This document shows, piece after piece, positions 15,395-24,695 of a stretch of DNA of 64,000 bases. The notes under the pieces were generated by a model, which searched no databases, was not told the DNA's origin, and worked only from the letters and a program-made list of their open reading frames with translations. Position numbers and translations under genes: made by a program. Position 1 is the first letter of the stretch, and each line of letters begins with the position of its first letter. Source of the stretch: Actinoallomurus soli. Its GTDB lineage: Bacteria > Actinomycetota > Actinomycetes > Streptosporangiales > Streptosporangiaceae. The stretch lies in the NCBI RefSeq assembly GCF_024055715.1, contig NZ_JAMXMV010000002.1, positions 124,001-188,000 on the forward strand, written 5' to 3'.

Positions 15395-16314
15395 GGATCG
15401 GATTCGGCGCCCCGGTGTCGGGGGCATGGGCCACGCCACGGAACGTCGGTCACTTCGCGGAGCGCGCGGAGGATCTCGGGTACGCGTCGCTGTGGACGTT
15501 CCACCGTCTGCTCACCCCGGCCGAGAAGGACGCGCTCGCCCCGGTGTACCGCAGCGTGCTCGATCCGCTCCTCACGCTGACCTACGCCGCCGCCCGGACC
15601 TCCCGGATCCGCCTCGGCGTCTCGCTGGTCAACTTCCCGTTCGTCACGCCCGTCTACCTCGCCAAGGAGGCCACCACCCTGGACGTGCTGTCCAACGGGC
15701 GGTTCGACCTCGGGCTGGGCGCCGGCTGGCAGCACGAGGAGTTCGTCGCCAGCGGCACGTCGGAGGAGCGGCGCGGCGCGCGCGCCGAGGAGTTCGTGGC
15801 CGCGCTGCGCACACTGTGGGAGGACGAGGTCAGCTCGTTCGAGGGAGAGTTCTACACGATCCCGCCGAGCCGTCAGGCGCCCAAGCCCGTGCAGAAGCCG
15901 CACCCGCCGGTGCTGCTCGGCGGCGTCGCCGAGGCCGCGCTCAAGCGCGCGGGCCGGATCGCGGAGGGCTGGCTGAGCCGCAGCGCCACCGACCTGTCCC
16001 GCATCCATGAGCAGATCGCGATCGTCCGGCAGGCGGCCGAGGACGCCGGCAAGGACCCCGACGCCGTCCGCGTCGTCGTCCGCGGCGTCGTACGGGCCGG
16101 AGAGGAGGCCACGTACGACGCCGGCAAGCGCCTGCGGCTGTCCGGGTCCTACGACCAGATCCGCGAGGACACCGCCTGGCTCGCCGAGCAGGGCGTCACC
16201 GAACTCTTCTACGACCTCAACTGGGACCCCCTCGTCGGCAGCCCCGACGCCGAGCCCAAGGCCGCCACCGCCCGCGCCGAAGAGATCATCGAAGCCCTCT
16301 CCCCGAACGCCTGA
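15391..16314 (+). CDS. LLM class F420-dependent oxidoreductase
   Basis: A 307-residue luciferase-like oxidoreductase; MRIGFGAPVSG starts the barrel, and the segments LSNGRFDLGLGAGW and KPVQKPHPPVLLGG are conserved. The ATG overlaps the lyase stop codon (ATGA), so the two are translationally coupled. F420 is the likely cofactor in actinomycetes, but FMN cannot be excluded. It may carry out a redox step on the product of the adjacent lyase. Confidence 0.9.
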   Translation: MRIGFGAPVSGAWATPRNVGHFAERAEDLGYASLWTFHRLLTPAEKDALAPVYRSVLDPLLTLTYAAARTSRIRLGVSLVNFPFVTPVYLAKEATTLDVLSNGRFDLGLGAGWQHEEFVASGTSEERRGARAEEFVAALRTLWEDEVSSFEGEFYTIPPSRQAPKPVQKPHPPVLLGGVAEAALKRAGRIAEGWLSRSATDLSRIHEQIAIVRQAAEDAGKDPDAVRVVVRGVVRAGEEATYDAGKRLRLSGSYDQIREDTAWLAEQGVTELFYDLNWDPLVGSPDAEPKAATARAEEIIEALSPNA

Positions 16315-16437
16315 CCGGCCCGGCGGTCCACCCCCTCCTCCTACACCTCGGTGCCGTCAGGCGTGCCCTCTCGCGGCAGCACCGTTGAAGGTATGATCAA
16401 TTGCGGACCTAGATGCACGTCGGCGAGGAGGCGGACG

Positions 16438-16752
16438 ATGCCTGACGCGGATGGGCATCCCGAGGTCGAGGAGATGCGGTTCGGGGACGTGCTCGCGGCG
16501 CTCGCCGACCCGCATCGACGGTCGGTGGTGGCCGAGCTCCTCGACCAGCCCGAAGGCACGGAGCGAACCTGTGCGTCGTTCGGGCTGCCGGTCAGCAAGT
16601 CGACTCTCACCTACCACTTCCGTGTGCTGCGCGAGGCGGGGTTGATCCGCCAGGTGAACCGAGGCAACAGCCGTAAGGTGACACTGCGCGGAGCAGACGT
16701 CGATCAGCGGTTCCCGGGGCTGTTGCAGATGGTGCGCGATGAAGCGCCGTGA
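16438..16752 (+). CDS. ArsR-family transcriptional regulator
   Basis: A 104-residue winged-helix protein. The HTH reads SKSTLTYHFRVLREAGLIRQ, with a preceding LADPHRRSVVAELLDQPEG helix typical of ArsR/HTH_20. The ATG at 16438 has GAGGAGG upstream. No metal-binding Cys pair is seen, so it is probably not a metal sensor. Its normal partner gene is not evident: downstream lies a carboxyltransferase pseudogene on the other strand, then an MFS exporter with its own operator. Confidence 0.85.
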   Translation: MPDADGHPEVEEMRFGDVLAALADPHRRSVVAELLDQPEGTERTCASFGLPVSKSTLTYHFRVLREAGLIRQVNRGNSRKVTLRGADVDQRFPGLLQMVRDEAP

Positions 16753-16793
16753 CCGGCGCCCGTGACCGGCCGGCCGGTCTGATGGCGCCGCGC

Positions 16794-17045
16794 CGCACGA
16801 CGCCTTCCCACTCCTGCTTGACTCCGGGTAGGTAGCCGGGAAGGTCGACGAGGGCGACGAGCGGGATGCCGAAGCCGTCGCACATCCGTACGAAGCGTGC
16901 GGCCTTCTCCGCCGACAGCGCGTCGAGGCAGCCGCCCTTGCGCAATGGGTTGTTCGCCAACCACACCGACCGTCCCACCGCCGATGCGCCCGAGTGTCGT
17001 GATGATGTTGCGGGCCCGGCCGGGGCGGAGCTCGATCCGGTCGAC
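16794..17045 (-). pseudogene. Fragment of acyl-CoA carboxylase carboxyltransferase (AccD/PccB type)
   Basis: Two minus-strand frames together encode part of the C-terminal carboxyltransferase domain. The first gives IELRPGRARNIITTLGRI, then GGGTVGVVG. After a one-base shift near 16956-16961 the second gives LANNPLRKGGCLDALSAEKA and VRMCDGFGIPLVALVDLPGY, then LPGVKQEWEGVVRRGA. Intact beta subunits have about 520 residues; only about 85 remain, bounded by ArsR and the exporter region. The truncation at both ends plus the frameshift mark it as a decayed remnant. A sequencing slip could explain the shift but not the missing ends. Confidence 0.8.
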
Positions 17046-17201
17046 GGAGACACGCGTGAAAGATGACAGGGTCATCACGAACCTCTATGGGTGGGATCGT
17101 CGGGGAAGGGTCAGACGATGGCCGCGAGGCGGGTCAACGGCCGCAGCTCGCGCGAAATATGACAGGCATGTTGATCAGCCGTAAAGCGGAACGACACTCC
17201 A

Positions 17202-17257
17202 TTGCATCGCACCGACGGGGCGGCTACGGTAGGTACGAATTTCTTCGTACCTACCGT
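17202..17257 (+). promoter_or_regulatory. Promoter and 14-4-14 palindromic operator of the MFS exporter
   Basis: A TTGCAT hexamer (17202-17207) and TACGGT (17225-17230), 17 bases apart, form a plausible promoter. The perfect inverted repeat ACGGTAGGTACGAA (17226-17239) / complement (17244-17257), with a TTTC spacer, overlaps the -10 and start site. This is the layout of a TetR-type repressor site. No TetR gene is beside it. Confidence 0.75.
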
Positions 17258-17269
17258 CTCGGAGCGCCG

Positions 17270-18883
17270 ATGAGCAGTGAGCCACCATCTCCGCAGATCA
17301 CCGGCGGCGATCCGGTCCTCCCCGTCGACGCCGCGCCACCTCTGGCGACGTCTCCTCGACCGGAGGCCGAGAGGGCGGCAGGGCACCGCGTGACCCTCGC
17401 CGCGGTGCTCCTGGCCGTACTCGTCGTGCCGACCTCCATCTCAGGCACTGCGGTCGCGCTGTCCGACATCGGCGGCCAGACCTCGGCCGGGCTCACCTCG
17501 CTGCAGTGGGTGGTCAACGCGTTCAACCTCACCTTCGCCTGCTTCACCCTGGCCTGGGGGTCGGTCGCCGACATCGTGGGCCGCGCGAAGGCCTTCGCCC
17601 TGGGCGCCGGGATCTACCTGATCGCGTCTGTGGCGAGCGGCCTGGCCGGCAGTATCCACGTCCTGGACGCCGCACGGGCCCTCGCCGGCATCGGAGGCGC
17701 GGCGATCTTCTCCTGCGGCAGCGCGATCCTGTCAACCGTGTTCACCGGCCCCGCCCGCGTCCGCGCGTTCGCCCTTTTCGGGACGGTCGCCGGGATCGGC
17801 GTAGGCGTCGGCCCGTCGTTCTCCGGCGCGATCGTGGAAAGCCTCGGCTGGCGGTGGATCTTCGGCGTGCACGCCATCGTTCTGGCCGTCGTGCTCTGCG
17901 CCACCCCGGTCGTACTGCGGACGGTCGCCGACCGCGGGCGCACCGGCGCTCGCATCGACCTTCCGGGCGCCGCGCTGTTCATCCTGGCGATGCTCGCGCT
18001 GACGGTCTCCATCGTGCAGGGATCGCAGTGGGGCTGGAGTAGCCTCGGGGTCCTCGGCCTGTTCGCCGTCTCGCTCTCGCTGTTCGCCGTGTTCGCGGCC
18101 GTGCAGCGGCGGGTCGCGCACCCCATGCTCGATCTGAGCGTGCTGCGCGACCGGCGCTATGTCGGGTTGTGCCTCGTGCCGGTCGCCGCGTCGTTCGGGT
18201 TCGTCACGATGCTCACCTACCTGCCGAGTTACCTGACCGCGGCGGCCGGCCGTACGGCCGGTACAGCCGGCCTGATCATGGTGCTGCTCACCATTCCCGT
18301 GTTCGTCTGCCCGATGCTCGCCAGTGCGCTGGTCAACCGGGGCCTACCGGCCGAGACCGTGCTTCGCGCCAGCCTGGTCTGCCTCATCGTCGGCGACCTG
18401 GCGCTGCTGGTCTTCGACCCCGGCTTCTCCGTCCTGGTGGTCGCCGTGCCGCTGCTGGTGACCGGAGCCGGCATGGGCCTGTCGGCCGGCCTGGTCGATG
18501 GCCGAGCGCTGGCGATCGTGCCGGACGAGCAGGCCGGTATGGCGGCCGGGTTCTTGAACACGATGCGCCTGGGCAGCGAAGCAGTCGCCGTCGCGATCTA
18601 CGGCGCGGTGTTCGCCACGCTGGTCCACGCCACGATCTCACGGTCCATCGGCTCGGTGGCCCCCGGAGCCGACGCCGGACGCCTGGCCAACGAGGTCGCG
18701 GCCGGAAACGTCTCCAGTGCGGTACGAGCGGCGGGCACCTCGCCCACGCGGGATCTCACCGCACTCCTCATCCACGGGTACGACGATGCGTTCCACACGA
18801 TGCTGTGGATCCTCGCGGCGATCTGCGCCGGGCTGAGTGGCGTGATCCTCTACTTGCTCCGAGGCCACCGGAACACACAGTGA
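17270..18883 (+). CDS. DHA2-type (EmrB/QacA) MFS multidrug exporter
   Basis: A 537-residue integral membrane drug:proton antiporter of the 14-helix DHA2 family. The N-terminal 45 residues are hydrophilic. LQWVVNAFNLTFACFTLAWG leads to motif A (GSVADIVGRAKAFALG). Motif C-like GTVAGIGVGVGPSFSGAIVE is visible, and a QAGMAAGFLNTMRLGSEA segment lies in the C-terminal half. The ATG at 17270 has GGAG seven bases upstream. The start lies 13 bases after a perfect palindrome, so expression is almost certainly repressor-controlled. Confidence 0.92.
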   Translation: MSSEPPSPQITGGDPVLPVDAAPPLATSPRPEAERAAGHRVTLAAVLLAVLVVPTSISGTAVALSDIGGQTSAGLTSLQWVVNAFNLTFACFTLAWGSVADIVGRAKAFALGAGIYLIASVASGLAGSIHVLDAARALAGIGGAAIFSCGSAILSTVFTGPARVRAFALFGTVAGIGVGVGPSFSGAIVESLGWRWIFGVHAIVLAVVLCATPVVLRTVADRGRTGARIDLPGAALFILAMLALTVSIVQGSQWGWSSLGVLGLFAVSLSLFAVFAAVQRRVAHPMLDLSVLRDRRYVGLCLVPVAASFGFVTMLTYLPSYLTAAAGRTAGTAGLIMVLLTIPVFVCPMLASALVNRGLPAETVLRASLVCLIVGDLALLVFDPGFSVLVVAVPLLVTGAGMGLSAGLVDGRALAIVPDEQAGMAAGFLNTMRLGSEAVAVAIYGAVFATLVHATISRSIGSVAPGADAGRLANEVAAGNVSSAVRAAGTSPTRDLTALLIHGYDDAFHTMLWILAAICAGLSGVILYLLRGHRNTQ

Positions 18884-18923
18884 CCCGCAGCCACTACGTC
18901 GGGACGGGGTCGGCCTGGCAGCA

Positions 18924-18964
18924 CCGAGACTCTCCGCCGCGATGATGGCGACGAAAAGTCTCGG
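18924..18964. terminator. Possible terminator between the exporter and hemL
   Basis: CCGAGACT at 18924-18931 pairs with AGTCTCGG at 18957-18964 across a 25-base loop, in the 107-base gap between two convergent genes. The stem is short and lacks a T-run, so the assignment is tentative. Confidence 0.4.
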
Positions 18965-18990
18965 CGCTGGCGAACATGCCGGGCCGTGGG

Positions 18991-20283
18991 CTATGCGGCT
19001 TCGGCGGCGGCGCGGGCGGCGTGGGGCAGGGCCTCGGTGATGCGCTCCAGGGCCGTGTCGTCGTGGGCGGCGGACAGGAACCACGCCTCGTACGCCGACG
19101 GGGGCAGGTAGACGCCGTGGTCCAGGGCCGTGTGGAAGAACGCCGCGTACTTGCGGGTGTTCTGCCGCTGGGCCTGCTCGAAGTCCAGCACCGCCTCGTC
19201 GGCGAAGAAGATCGAGAACAGGTTGCCCGCCGTCTGCAGCCGGTGCGGGACACCCTCCTTGGCCAGCGCCTCCGTCGCGGCCTCGGCGACGACGCTCGCC
19301 GCGCGGTCGATCCGCGCGTACACCTCGTCGGTGGCGGCGCGGAGGGTGGCCAGGCCGGCGGCGGTGGCCAGGGGGTTACCGGACAGGGTGCCCGCCTGGT
19401 ACACCGGGCCCGCGGGGGCCAGGCGGTCCATGACGTCGGCGCGGCCGCCGAACGCCGCCGCGGGCAGGCCGCCGCCCATCACCTTGCCGAAGGTGTACAG
19501 GTCGCCGGCGACGCCCTCCAGGCCGTACCAGCCGGAGCGCGAGACGCGGAAGCCGGTCAGCACCTCGTCGATGATGAGCAGGGCGCCGTGGCGCTCGCAG
19601 ACGCGCTTCAGCGCGGCGTTGAAGTCCTGGGTCGGCGGGACGATGCCCATGTTGGCCGGGCACGCCTCGGTGATGACGCAGGCGATCTCGTGGCCGTACT
19701 CGCCGAACGTCTCCTCGACGGCGGCGATGTCGTTGTAGCGGAGCACGATCGTGTCGGCGGTGGCCGTGCCCGTGACGCCCGGAGAGTCGGGCAGGCCGAA
19801 GGTCGCAACGCCCGACCCGGCGGCGGCCAGCAGCGCGTCGGAGTGGCCGTGGTAGCAGCCGGCGAACTTCACGATCTTCGAGCGCTCGGTGAAACCGCGC
19901 GCCAGCCGGATCGCCGACATGGTGGCCTCGGTGCCGGAGCTGACCAGGCGGACCTTGTCGATCGGCGTGCGCTCGACCATCTCCTCGGCCAGCAGGACCT
20001 CGCCCTCGGTCGGCGCGCCGTACGAGGTGCCGCGCTCGATGGCGTGGTGCACGGCCTCGACGACCTGCGGGTGTGCGTGCCCGAGGATCATCGGGCCCCA
20101 CGAGCAGATCAGGTCGACGTACTCGTTGCCGTCGGCGTCGACGAGGTACGGGCCACGGGCCGAGGCCATGAACCGCGGGGTGCCGCCCACGGCCCCGAAG
20201 GCGCGCACCGGGGAGTTGACCCCGCCCGGGATGACGGCGCCCGCCCGGTCGAAGAGTTCTTCGGAACGATTCGTGGAAGTCAC
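18991..20283 (-). CDS. hemL: Glutamate-1-semialdehyde 2,1-aminomutase
   Basis: A 430-residue PLP enzyme that isomerises glutamate-1-semialdehyde to 5-aminolevulinate in the C5 tetrapyrrole pathway. Markers are [28 protein letters not shown], the CYHGHSD motif, [10 protein letters not shown] and the PLP lysine (Lys267) in [10 protein letters not shown]. The length is normal. It is downstream of hemB but separated by a primase-polymerase gene, which is an unusual insertion in the hem order rex-hemA-hemC-hemD-hemB. Confidence 0.97.
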   Translation of the reverse strand: MTSTNRSEELFDRAGAVIPGGVNSPVRAFGAVGGTPRFMASARGPYLVDADGNEYVDLICSWGPMILGHAHPQVVEAVHHAIERGTSYGAPTEGEVLLAEEMVERTPIDKVRLVSSGTEATMSAIRLARGFTERSKIVKFAGCYHGHSDALLAAAGSGVATFGLPDSPGVTGTATADTIVLRYNDIAAVEETFGEYGHEIACVITEACPANMGIVPPTQDFNAALKRVCERHGALLIIDEVLTGFRVSRSGWYGLEGVAGDLYTFGKVMGGGLPAAAFGGRADVMDRLAPAGPVYQAGTLSGNPLATAAGLATLRAATDEVYARIDRAASVVAEAATEALAKEGVPHRLQTAGNLFSIFFADEAVLDFEQAQRQNTRKYAAFFHTALDHGVYLPPSAYEAWFLSAAHDDTALERITEALPHAARAAAEAA

Positions 20284-20302
20284 CCCACGAGTCTCCCAGA
20301 CG

Positions 20303-20971
20303 TCATTCGGCGTCGTCGGCCAGGATCTCCAGTAGCCGCACCGGGTCCGGCAGCGGCACGCCGTACGGCTCCCTGACCCAGGTCACCGCGCGGCCGAACG
20401 GCAGCATCGACGGCGGCGCGACGACGTAGCTGTCGCGGCAGTGCCAGCGCATTCCGGGGTTGTCGGCGATCGTCTCCGGGACGGTGTCGAGGTGGCAGGA
20501 CCACCACTCGTCCTCGTCGACGGGCGCGCCCCGGGTGGCGACGAAGAACAGGTAGCGCTCGTCACCGTAGGCGGCCACCGGGCCGACCGGGACGCCTTCG
20601 CGCTCCATCCGCTCCAGGGCCGCGCGGCCCGCCCCGGCCGGCACGTCGAAGACGTCGAAGACCCGCCCGGTCGGCAGAACGATGTTCGCCTCCGGGTCAC
20701 CCGCCCACCAGCGTCCCAGGGTGTCGGCGTCGACCGTGGCCTGCCGCTGCCACACCTGGGACCGGGGATGCGCCGCGGGCGACGGGCAGCCGATCCGGTC
20801 GCAGGAACACGCCCGCGTGCCGTCGGTCGCCGGATGTTCGCCCGGATAACAGGGCCAGCCCAGGGCGGCGTACTCCTGTACGGCGGCCGCCATGCGCTCG
20901 CGCCTGGCCGACTCGCCCGTCTGGCGGCGGCGCGCCGACCGGTTCGTTCGTTTCGCTGTTACGTCCAGCAT
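20303..20971 (-). CDS. Stand-alone bifunctional DNA primase/polymerase (prim-pol) domain protein
   Basis: A 222-residue protein resembling the N-terminal prim-pol domain of archaeo-eukaryotic primases. The first part has [11 protein letters not shown] and a Cys cluster ([11 protein letters not shown]). The acidic motif is VFDVFDVP, and [13 protein letters not shown] matches the late conserved segment. No helicase domain follows. The ATG at 20971 is preceded by a purine-rich GGAGGGGGAG. It lies between hemB and hemL on the same strand. Similar small prim-pol proteins are widespread in actinomycete chromosomes with no proven role. Confidence 0.75.
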   Translation of the reverse strand: MLDVTAKRTNRSARRRQTGESARRERMAAAVQEYAALGWPCYPGEHPATDGTRACSCDRIGCPSPAAHPRSQVWQRQATVDADTLGRWWAGDPEANIVLPTGRVFDVFDVPAGAGRAALERMEREGVPVGPVAAYGDERYLFFVATRGAPVDEDEWWSCHLDTVPETIADNPGMRWHCRDSYVVAPPSMLPFGRAVTWVREPYGVPLPDPVRLLEILADDAE

Positions 20972-21120
20972 CCTGCTCCCCCTCCGCTCCTCTTTCGATG
21001 ATGGCGCGCCGCTCTTTCCCGAGTTGCGGGAACCCCTGAATAGCGGCGAAGCCGTGACCTGCTACGGCGGGGAGGGAGCGAAGCCGCCGTAGCGAGTGGA
21101 GTGAGCGGCCGAGGGACGAG

Positions 21121-21154
21121 GTCGCTCGCGAAGCGAGTGAGGCGCGCGAGCGAC
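21121..21154. terminator. GC-rich hairpin upstream of the hemB stop region
   Basis: GTCGCTCGCG (21121-21130) and CGCGAGCGAC (21145-21154) form a perfect 10-bp stem with a 14-base loop. It sits 19 bases beyond the hemB stop, in the 200-base gap before the prim-pol gene. It probably ends hem operon transcription. Confidence 0.6.
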
Positions 21155-21172
21155 CCGACAGCGCAGCCCAGG

Positions 21173-22159
21173 TCAGGCGCGCAGGGAGCGGGCCACCTCG
21201 GTGGCCCAGTAGGTGAGGACGATGTCGGCGCCCGCGCGGCGGACGGAGGTCAGCGTCTCCATGATGATCCGGTCGCGGTCGATCCAGCCCTGCGCGGCGG
21301 CGGCCTCGACCATGGCGTACTCGCCGCTGACCTGGTAGGCGGCGACCGGGACGTGCACCGTGTCGCGCACCCGCCGGACGATGTCCAGGTAGGTGAGCGC
21401 GGGCTTGACCATGACGAAGTCGGCGCCCTCATCCAGGTCCAGCAGCGCCTCCCGGATCGACTCCTCGGCGTTGGCCGGGTCCTGCTGGTACGCGGACCGG
21501 TCGCCGAACTGCGGAGCGCACTCGGCGGCGTCGCGGAACGGGCCGTAGAACGCCGAGGCGTACTTCACGGCGTACGCCATGATCGCGACGTTGCCGTAGC
21601 CGGCCTGGTCGAGGGCGGTACGGATCGCGGCGACCTGGCCGTCCATCATGCCGCTCGGGGCGACGACGTCGACGCCGGCCGCGGCCTGGGCGACGGCGAT
21701 GGAGGCGTAGCGCTCCAGGGTGGCGTCGTTGTCGACCTCACCGGAGGGCGTGAGGATGCCGCAGTGCCCGTGGTCGGTGTACTCGTCCAGGCACAGGTCG
21801 GCGATGAGCACCGTGGAGTCGCCGAGCTCGGCGGACAGGTCGCGCAGGCCCTTCTGCACGATGCCGGCCGGGTCGTCGGCGCCCGAGCCGCGGCCGTCCT
21901 TGACCGCCGGGATCCCGAACAGGATCAGCCCGCCGACGCCGGCCTCCACCGCGTCGTGCGCGGCCTTGCGCAGCGAGTCCCGGGTGTGCTGCACGACACC
22001 GGGCATCGACGCGATCGGCTGCGGCTCGGTGATGCCCTCCTTCACGAACAGCGGCAGCACCAGGTCGCTCGGGTGCAGCCGGGTCTCGGCGACCATCCGC
22101 CGCAGCGCGGGGGTGCGGCGGAGCCGCCGGGGACGTACGACGGGGAACTGCGCGGTCAC
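21173..22159 (-). CDS. hemB: Delta-aminolevulinic acid dehydratase (porphobilinogen synthase)
   Basis: A 328-residue enzyme joining two 5-aminolevulinates to porphobilinogen. Active-site lysines are Lys199 in [17 protein letters not shown] and Lys252 in [13 protein letters not shown]. The region [14 protein letters not shown] lacks the three-Cys zinc site, so this is the magnesium-type enzyme. [18 protein letters not shown] begins the protein. It lies 20 bases behind the hemD fusion gene in the rex-hem cluster and is the last gene before a hairpin. Confidence 0.97.
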   Translation of the reverse strand: MTAQFPVVRPRRLRRTPALRRMVAETRLHPSDLVLPLFVKEGITEPQPIASMPGVVQHTRDSLRKAAHDAVEAGVGGLILFGIPAVKDGRGSGADDPAGIVQKGLRDLSAELGDSTVLIADLCLDEYTDHGHCGILTPSGEVDNDATLERYASIAVAQAAAGVDVVAPSGMMDGQVAAIRTALDQAGYGNVAIMAYAVKYASAFYGPFRDAAECAPQFGDRSAYQQDPANAEESIREALLDLDEGADFVMVKPALTYLDIVRRVRDTVHVPVAAYQVSGEYAMVEAAAAQGWIDRDRIIMETLTSVRRAGADIVLTYWATEVARSLRA

Positions 22160-22179
22160 GAGGGCCTTCTTTCAGACGA

Positions 22180-23787
22180 TCACTTGCGCCGGCGCGCGCC
22201 GCGGCGCATCTCACTCGGCTTGCGGAGGGGGTCTCCGGCCTCGACCTGGGCGGCCCGCCGCTTCGCACCGTACTCCGCGAGGGCCTCGGCGAGGGCGCTG
22301 ACGGACGGTTTGTCCGCCATCACGTCGACGCGCAGGCCGTACTCCTCGGCCGTGCGCGCGGTCTGCGGGCCGATGCACGCGATCACCGTGACGTTGTGCG
22401 GCTTGCCGGCGATCCCGATGAGGTTGCGGACCGTCGAGGAGGACGTGAACAGCACCGCGTCGAACCCGCCGCCCTTGATCGCCTCGCGGATCGGCGCCGG
22501 CGGCGGCGCCGCGCGTACGGTCCGGTAGGCGGTCACGTCGTCGCACTCCCAGCCCAGCTCGGTGAGCCCGGCGACGAGGGTCTCGGTGGCGATGTCGGCG
22601 CGCGGCAGGAGCACCCGGTTGATCGGGTCGAGGTCCTTGTCGTACGGCGGCCAGACCTCGACGAGCCCCTCGGAGGACTGCTGCCCCTTCGGCATGAGGT
22701 CGGGCTTGACGCCGAACTCCACGAGCGCGGCGGCGGTCTGCTCGCCCACGGCCGCGACCTTCAGGCCGGCGAACGCGCGGGCGTCCAGGCCGTACTGCTC
22801 GAACCGCTCGCGTACGGCGCGCACGGCGTTGGTCGAGGTGAAGACCACCCACTCGTAGCGGCCGGTCACGAGACCCCGAACGGCACGTTCCATCTGCTGC
22901 GGCGTGCGCGGCGGTTCCACCGAGATCGTGGGCACCTCGTCGGGCACGGCGCCGTACGAGCGGAGCTGGTCCGACAGCGACGCGGCCTGCTCCTTCGTGC
23001 GGGGCACCAGCACCCGCCAGCCGAACAGCGGCTTGGTCTCGAACCACGACAGCTTGTCGCGCCAGCGGACGACGTCGCCGACGACCAGCAGCGCCGGGGA
23101 CTCCAGGTGCTTGGTGTCGGAGGCGACCTTGGCCAGCGTGGAGTCGACGGTGTACTGCTCGGTGGTCGTGCCCATCGAGGTGACCGCCACCGGCGTCGTG
23201 TCGGACCGGCCGGCGGCCATGAGGCCCTTGGCGACCTCGCCGATGGTGTTCTCGACACCGAGGATCACGAGGGTGGCCGCGCCCGCGTGGGCGGTCCAAT
23301 CGATCCCGCCCTCCTGGGCGTCGACGATCGTCACCTCGCGGTGCTTGCCGTCCGTCAGCGGAATGCCCGCGTAGCCGGGCACGCCGATGACCGACGAGAC
23401 GCCGGGGACGATCTCGAACGGGATCTTCGCCTTGGCGCAGGCCTTCGCGTCCTCGGCCACGGCGCAGCCCACGCCGGGGTCGCCGGCGAAGACCCGCGCG
23501 ACGACCTTGCCCGACCGGGCCAGGCTCGCGAGGTTCACGCCCGCCGGGCCGATCACCTCGGCGGCGGGGTTGAAGTGCGGCTCGTACGGCGGCGCCAGGG
23601 TCTCGTGGACCACGATGACGTCGGCCGCGCCGAGGATCCTGGCCGCCCGGAGCGTCAGCAGCTCCGGGTCGCCCGGGCCGACGCCGACGAAGGCGACCCG
23701 GCCCTGCCGTGCGGCGGACGTCGTCTCGTCCGTCATCGTGGGGGCCTCGCCCTCGTCGTGTGCGGCCTTTTTGCTCGCGGGGCTCAA
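22180..23787 (-). CDS. hemD: Fused uroporphyrinogen methyltransferase-like / uroporphyrinogen-III synthase
   Basis: A 535-residue fusion. Residues about 28-255 are a tetrapyrrole methylase fold (VGVGPGDPELLTLRAARI, EIVPGVSSVIGVPGYAGIPL). Residues about 260-510 are the HemD cyclase domain. The GRGGEE-type motif expected after FAGDP is replaced by GVGCAVAED, so the methylase half may be degenerate. TTG 23787 is chosen as start: GGGGGAGAG lies six bases upstream and it overlaps the hemC stop (TTGA). ATG 23736 is the alternative. It makes uroporphyrinogen III for heme and possibly precorrin. Confidence 0.93.
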   Translation of the reverse strand: MSPASKKAAHDEGEAPTMTDETTSAARQGRVAFVGVGPGDPELLTLRAARILGAADVIVVHETLAPPYEPHFNPAAEVIGPAGVNLASLARSGKVVARVFAGDPGVGCAVAEDAKACAKAKIPFEIVPGVSSVIGVPGYAGIPLTDGKHREVTIVDAQEGGIDWTAHAGAATLVILGVENTIGEVAKGLMAAGRSDTTPVAVTSMGTTTEQYTVDSTLAKVASDTKHLESPALLVVGDVVRWRDKLSWFETKPLFGWRVLVPRTKEQAASLSDQLRSYGAVPDEVPTISVEPPRTPQQMERAVRGLVTGRYEWVVFTSTNAVRAVRERFEQYGLDARAFAGLKVAAVGEQTAAALVEFGVKPDLMPKGQQSSEGLVEVWPPYDKDLDPINRVLLPRADIATETLVAGLTELGWECDDVTAYRTVRAAPPPAPIREAIKGGGFDAVLFTSSSTVRNLIGIAGKPHNVTVIACIGPQTARTAEEYGLRVDVMADKPSVSALAEALAEYGAKRRAAQVEAGDPLRKPSEMRRGARRRK

Positions 23788-24695
23788 GATGTGCTCTCCC
23801 CCATCAACTGGTCGGCCCCCTCCGCCAGCATCCTGAGCGCGAGATCACGCCCTAGACGCTCGGAATCATCCGGGGAGCCGCTTACCGACAACCGAGTCTG
23901 CCGTTCACCGTCATACCCGACAACGACTCCGGTCAGATGCACGATTTGCTCTTCCCATGCAGCGTATGCGCCCACGGGAGCCGAGCAGCCCGCTTCCAGC
24001 GTGGCCAGAAGCGTCCGCTCGGCCGTTACAGCCGCCCTGGTCGGGGCGTGGTCGAGGGTGGCGAGGAGCTCGATGAGATCATCGCGGTCGGCCCGGCATT
24101 CCACCGCCAGCGCGCCCTGGCCCGGCGCGGGCAGCATCTGGTCGGACTCGAAGATCTCCGAGACGGCCTCCAGGCGGCCGATCCGGTTCAGCCCCGCGTA
24201 CGCCAGCACGACGGCGTCCACCTCGCCTTCGGTGACCTTCCGCAGGCGCGTGTCGGCGTTGCCGCGGATCGGCACGACGTCGAGATCGTGCCGCATCGCC
24301 CGCAGCTGCGCGACACGGCGCGGCGAACCGGTACCGACCCGGGCGCCGGGCCGCAGGTCGGCCAGCTTGGCCGGGCCGCACAGGGCGTCGCGGGGGTCGT
24401 CGCGGTGCGGGACGGCGGCGAGGGCGATGCCCTCGGCCGGCCCGGTGGGCAGGTCCTTCAGCGAGTGGACGGCAAAGTCGATCTCCCCGGAGAGGAGCCG
24501 CTCGCGCAGCCCGTTGACGAACACGCCGGTGCCGCCGATCTGGGCCAGCTGCGCCTTGGAGACGTCGCCCTCGGTGGTCACGCCGACGAGCTCGACCGGC
24601 CGGCCGGTCCGCGCGGTCAGCGCGTCGGCCACCAGACCGGACTGCGTCATGGCCATCAGGCTGCGGCGGGTGCCCAGCTTCAGAGGTGTGGTCAC
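23784..24695 (-). CDS. hemC: Hydroxymethylbilane synthase (porphobilinogen deaminase)
   Basis: A 303-residue enzyme polymerising four porphobilinogens into hydroxymethylbilane. Typical segments are KLGTRRSLMAMTQ, FAVHSLKDLPT, GTGSPRRVAQLRAMR and the dipyrromethane-binding Cys237 in LEAGCSAPVGAYA. The GTG at 24695 overlaps the hemA stop (GTGA). Its own stop overlaps the TTG start of hemD, so hemA-hemC-hemD are translationally coupled. Confidence 0.97.
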   Translation of the reverse strand: MTTPLKLGTRRSLMAMTQSGLVADALTARTGRPVELVGVTTEGDVSKAQLAQIGGTGVFVNGLRERLLSGEIDFAVHSLKDLPTGPAEGIALAAVPHRDDPRDALCGPAKLADLRPGARVGTGSPRRVAQLRAMRHDLDVVPIRGNADTRLRKVTEGEVDAVVLAYAGLNRIGRLEAVSEIFESDQMLPAPGQGALAVECRADRDDLIELLATLDHAPTRAAVTAERTLLATLEAGCSAPVGAYAAWEEQIVHLTGVVVGYDGERQTRLSVSGSPDDSERLGRDLALRMLAEGADQLMGESTS

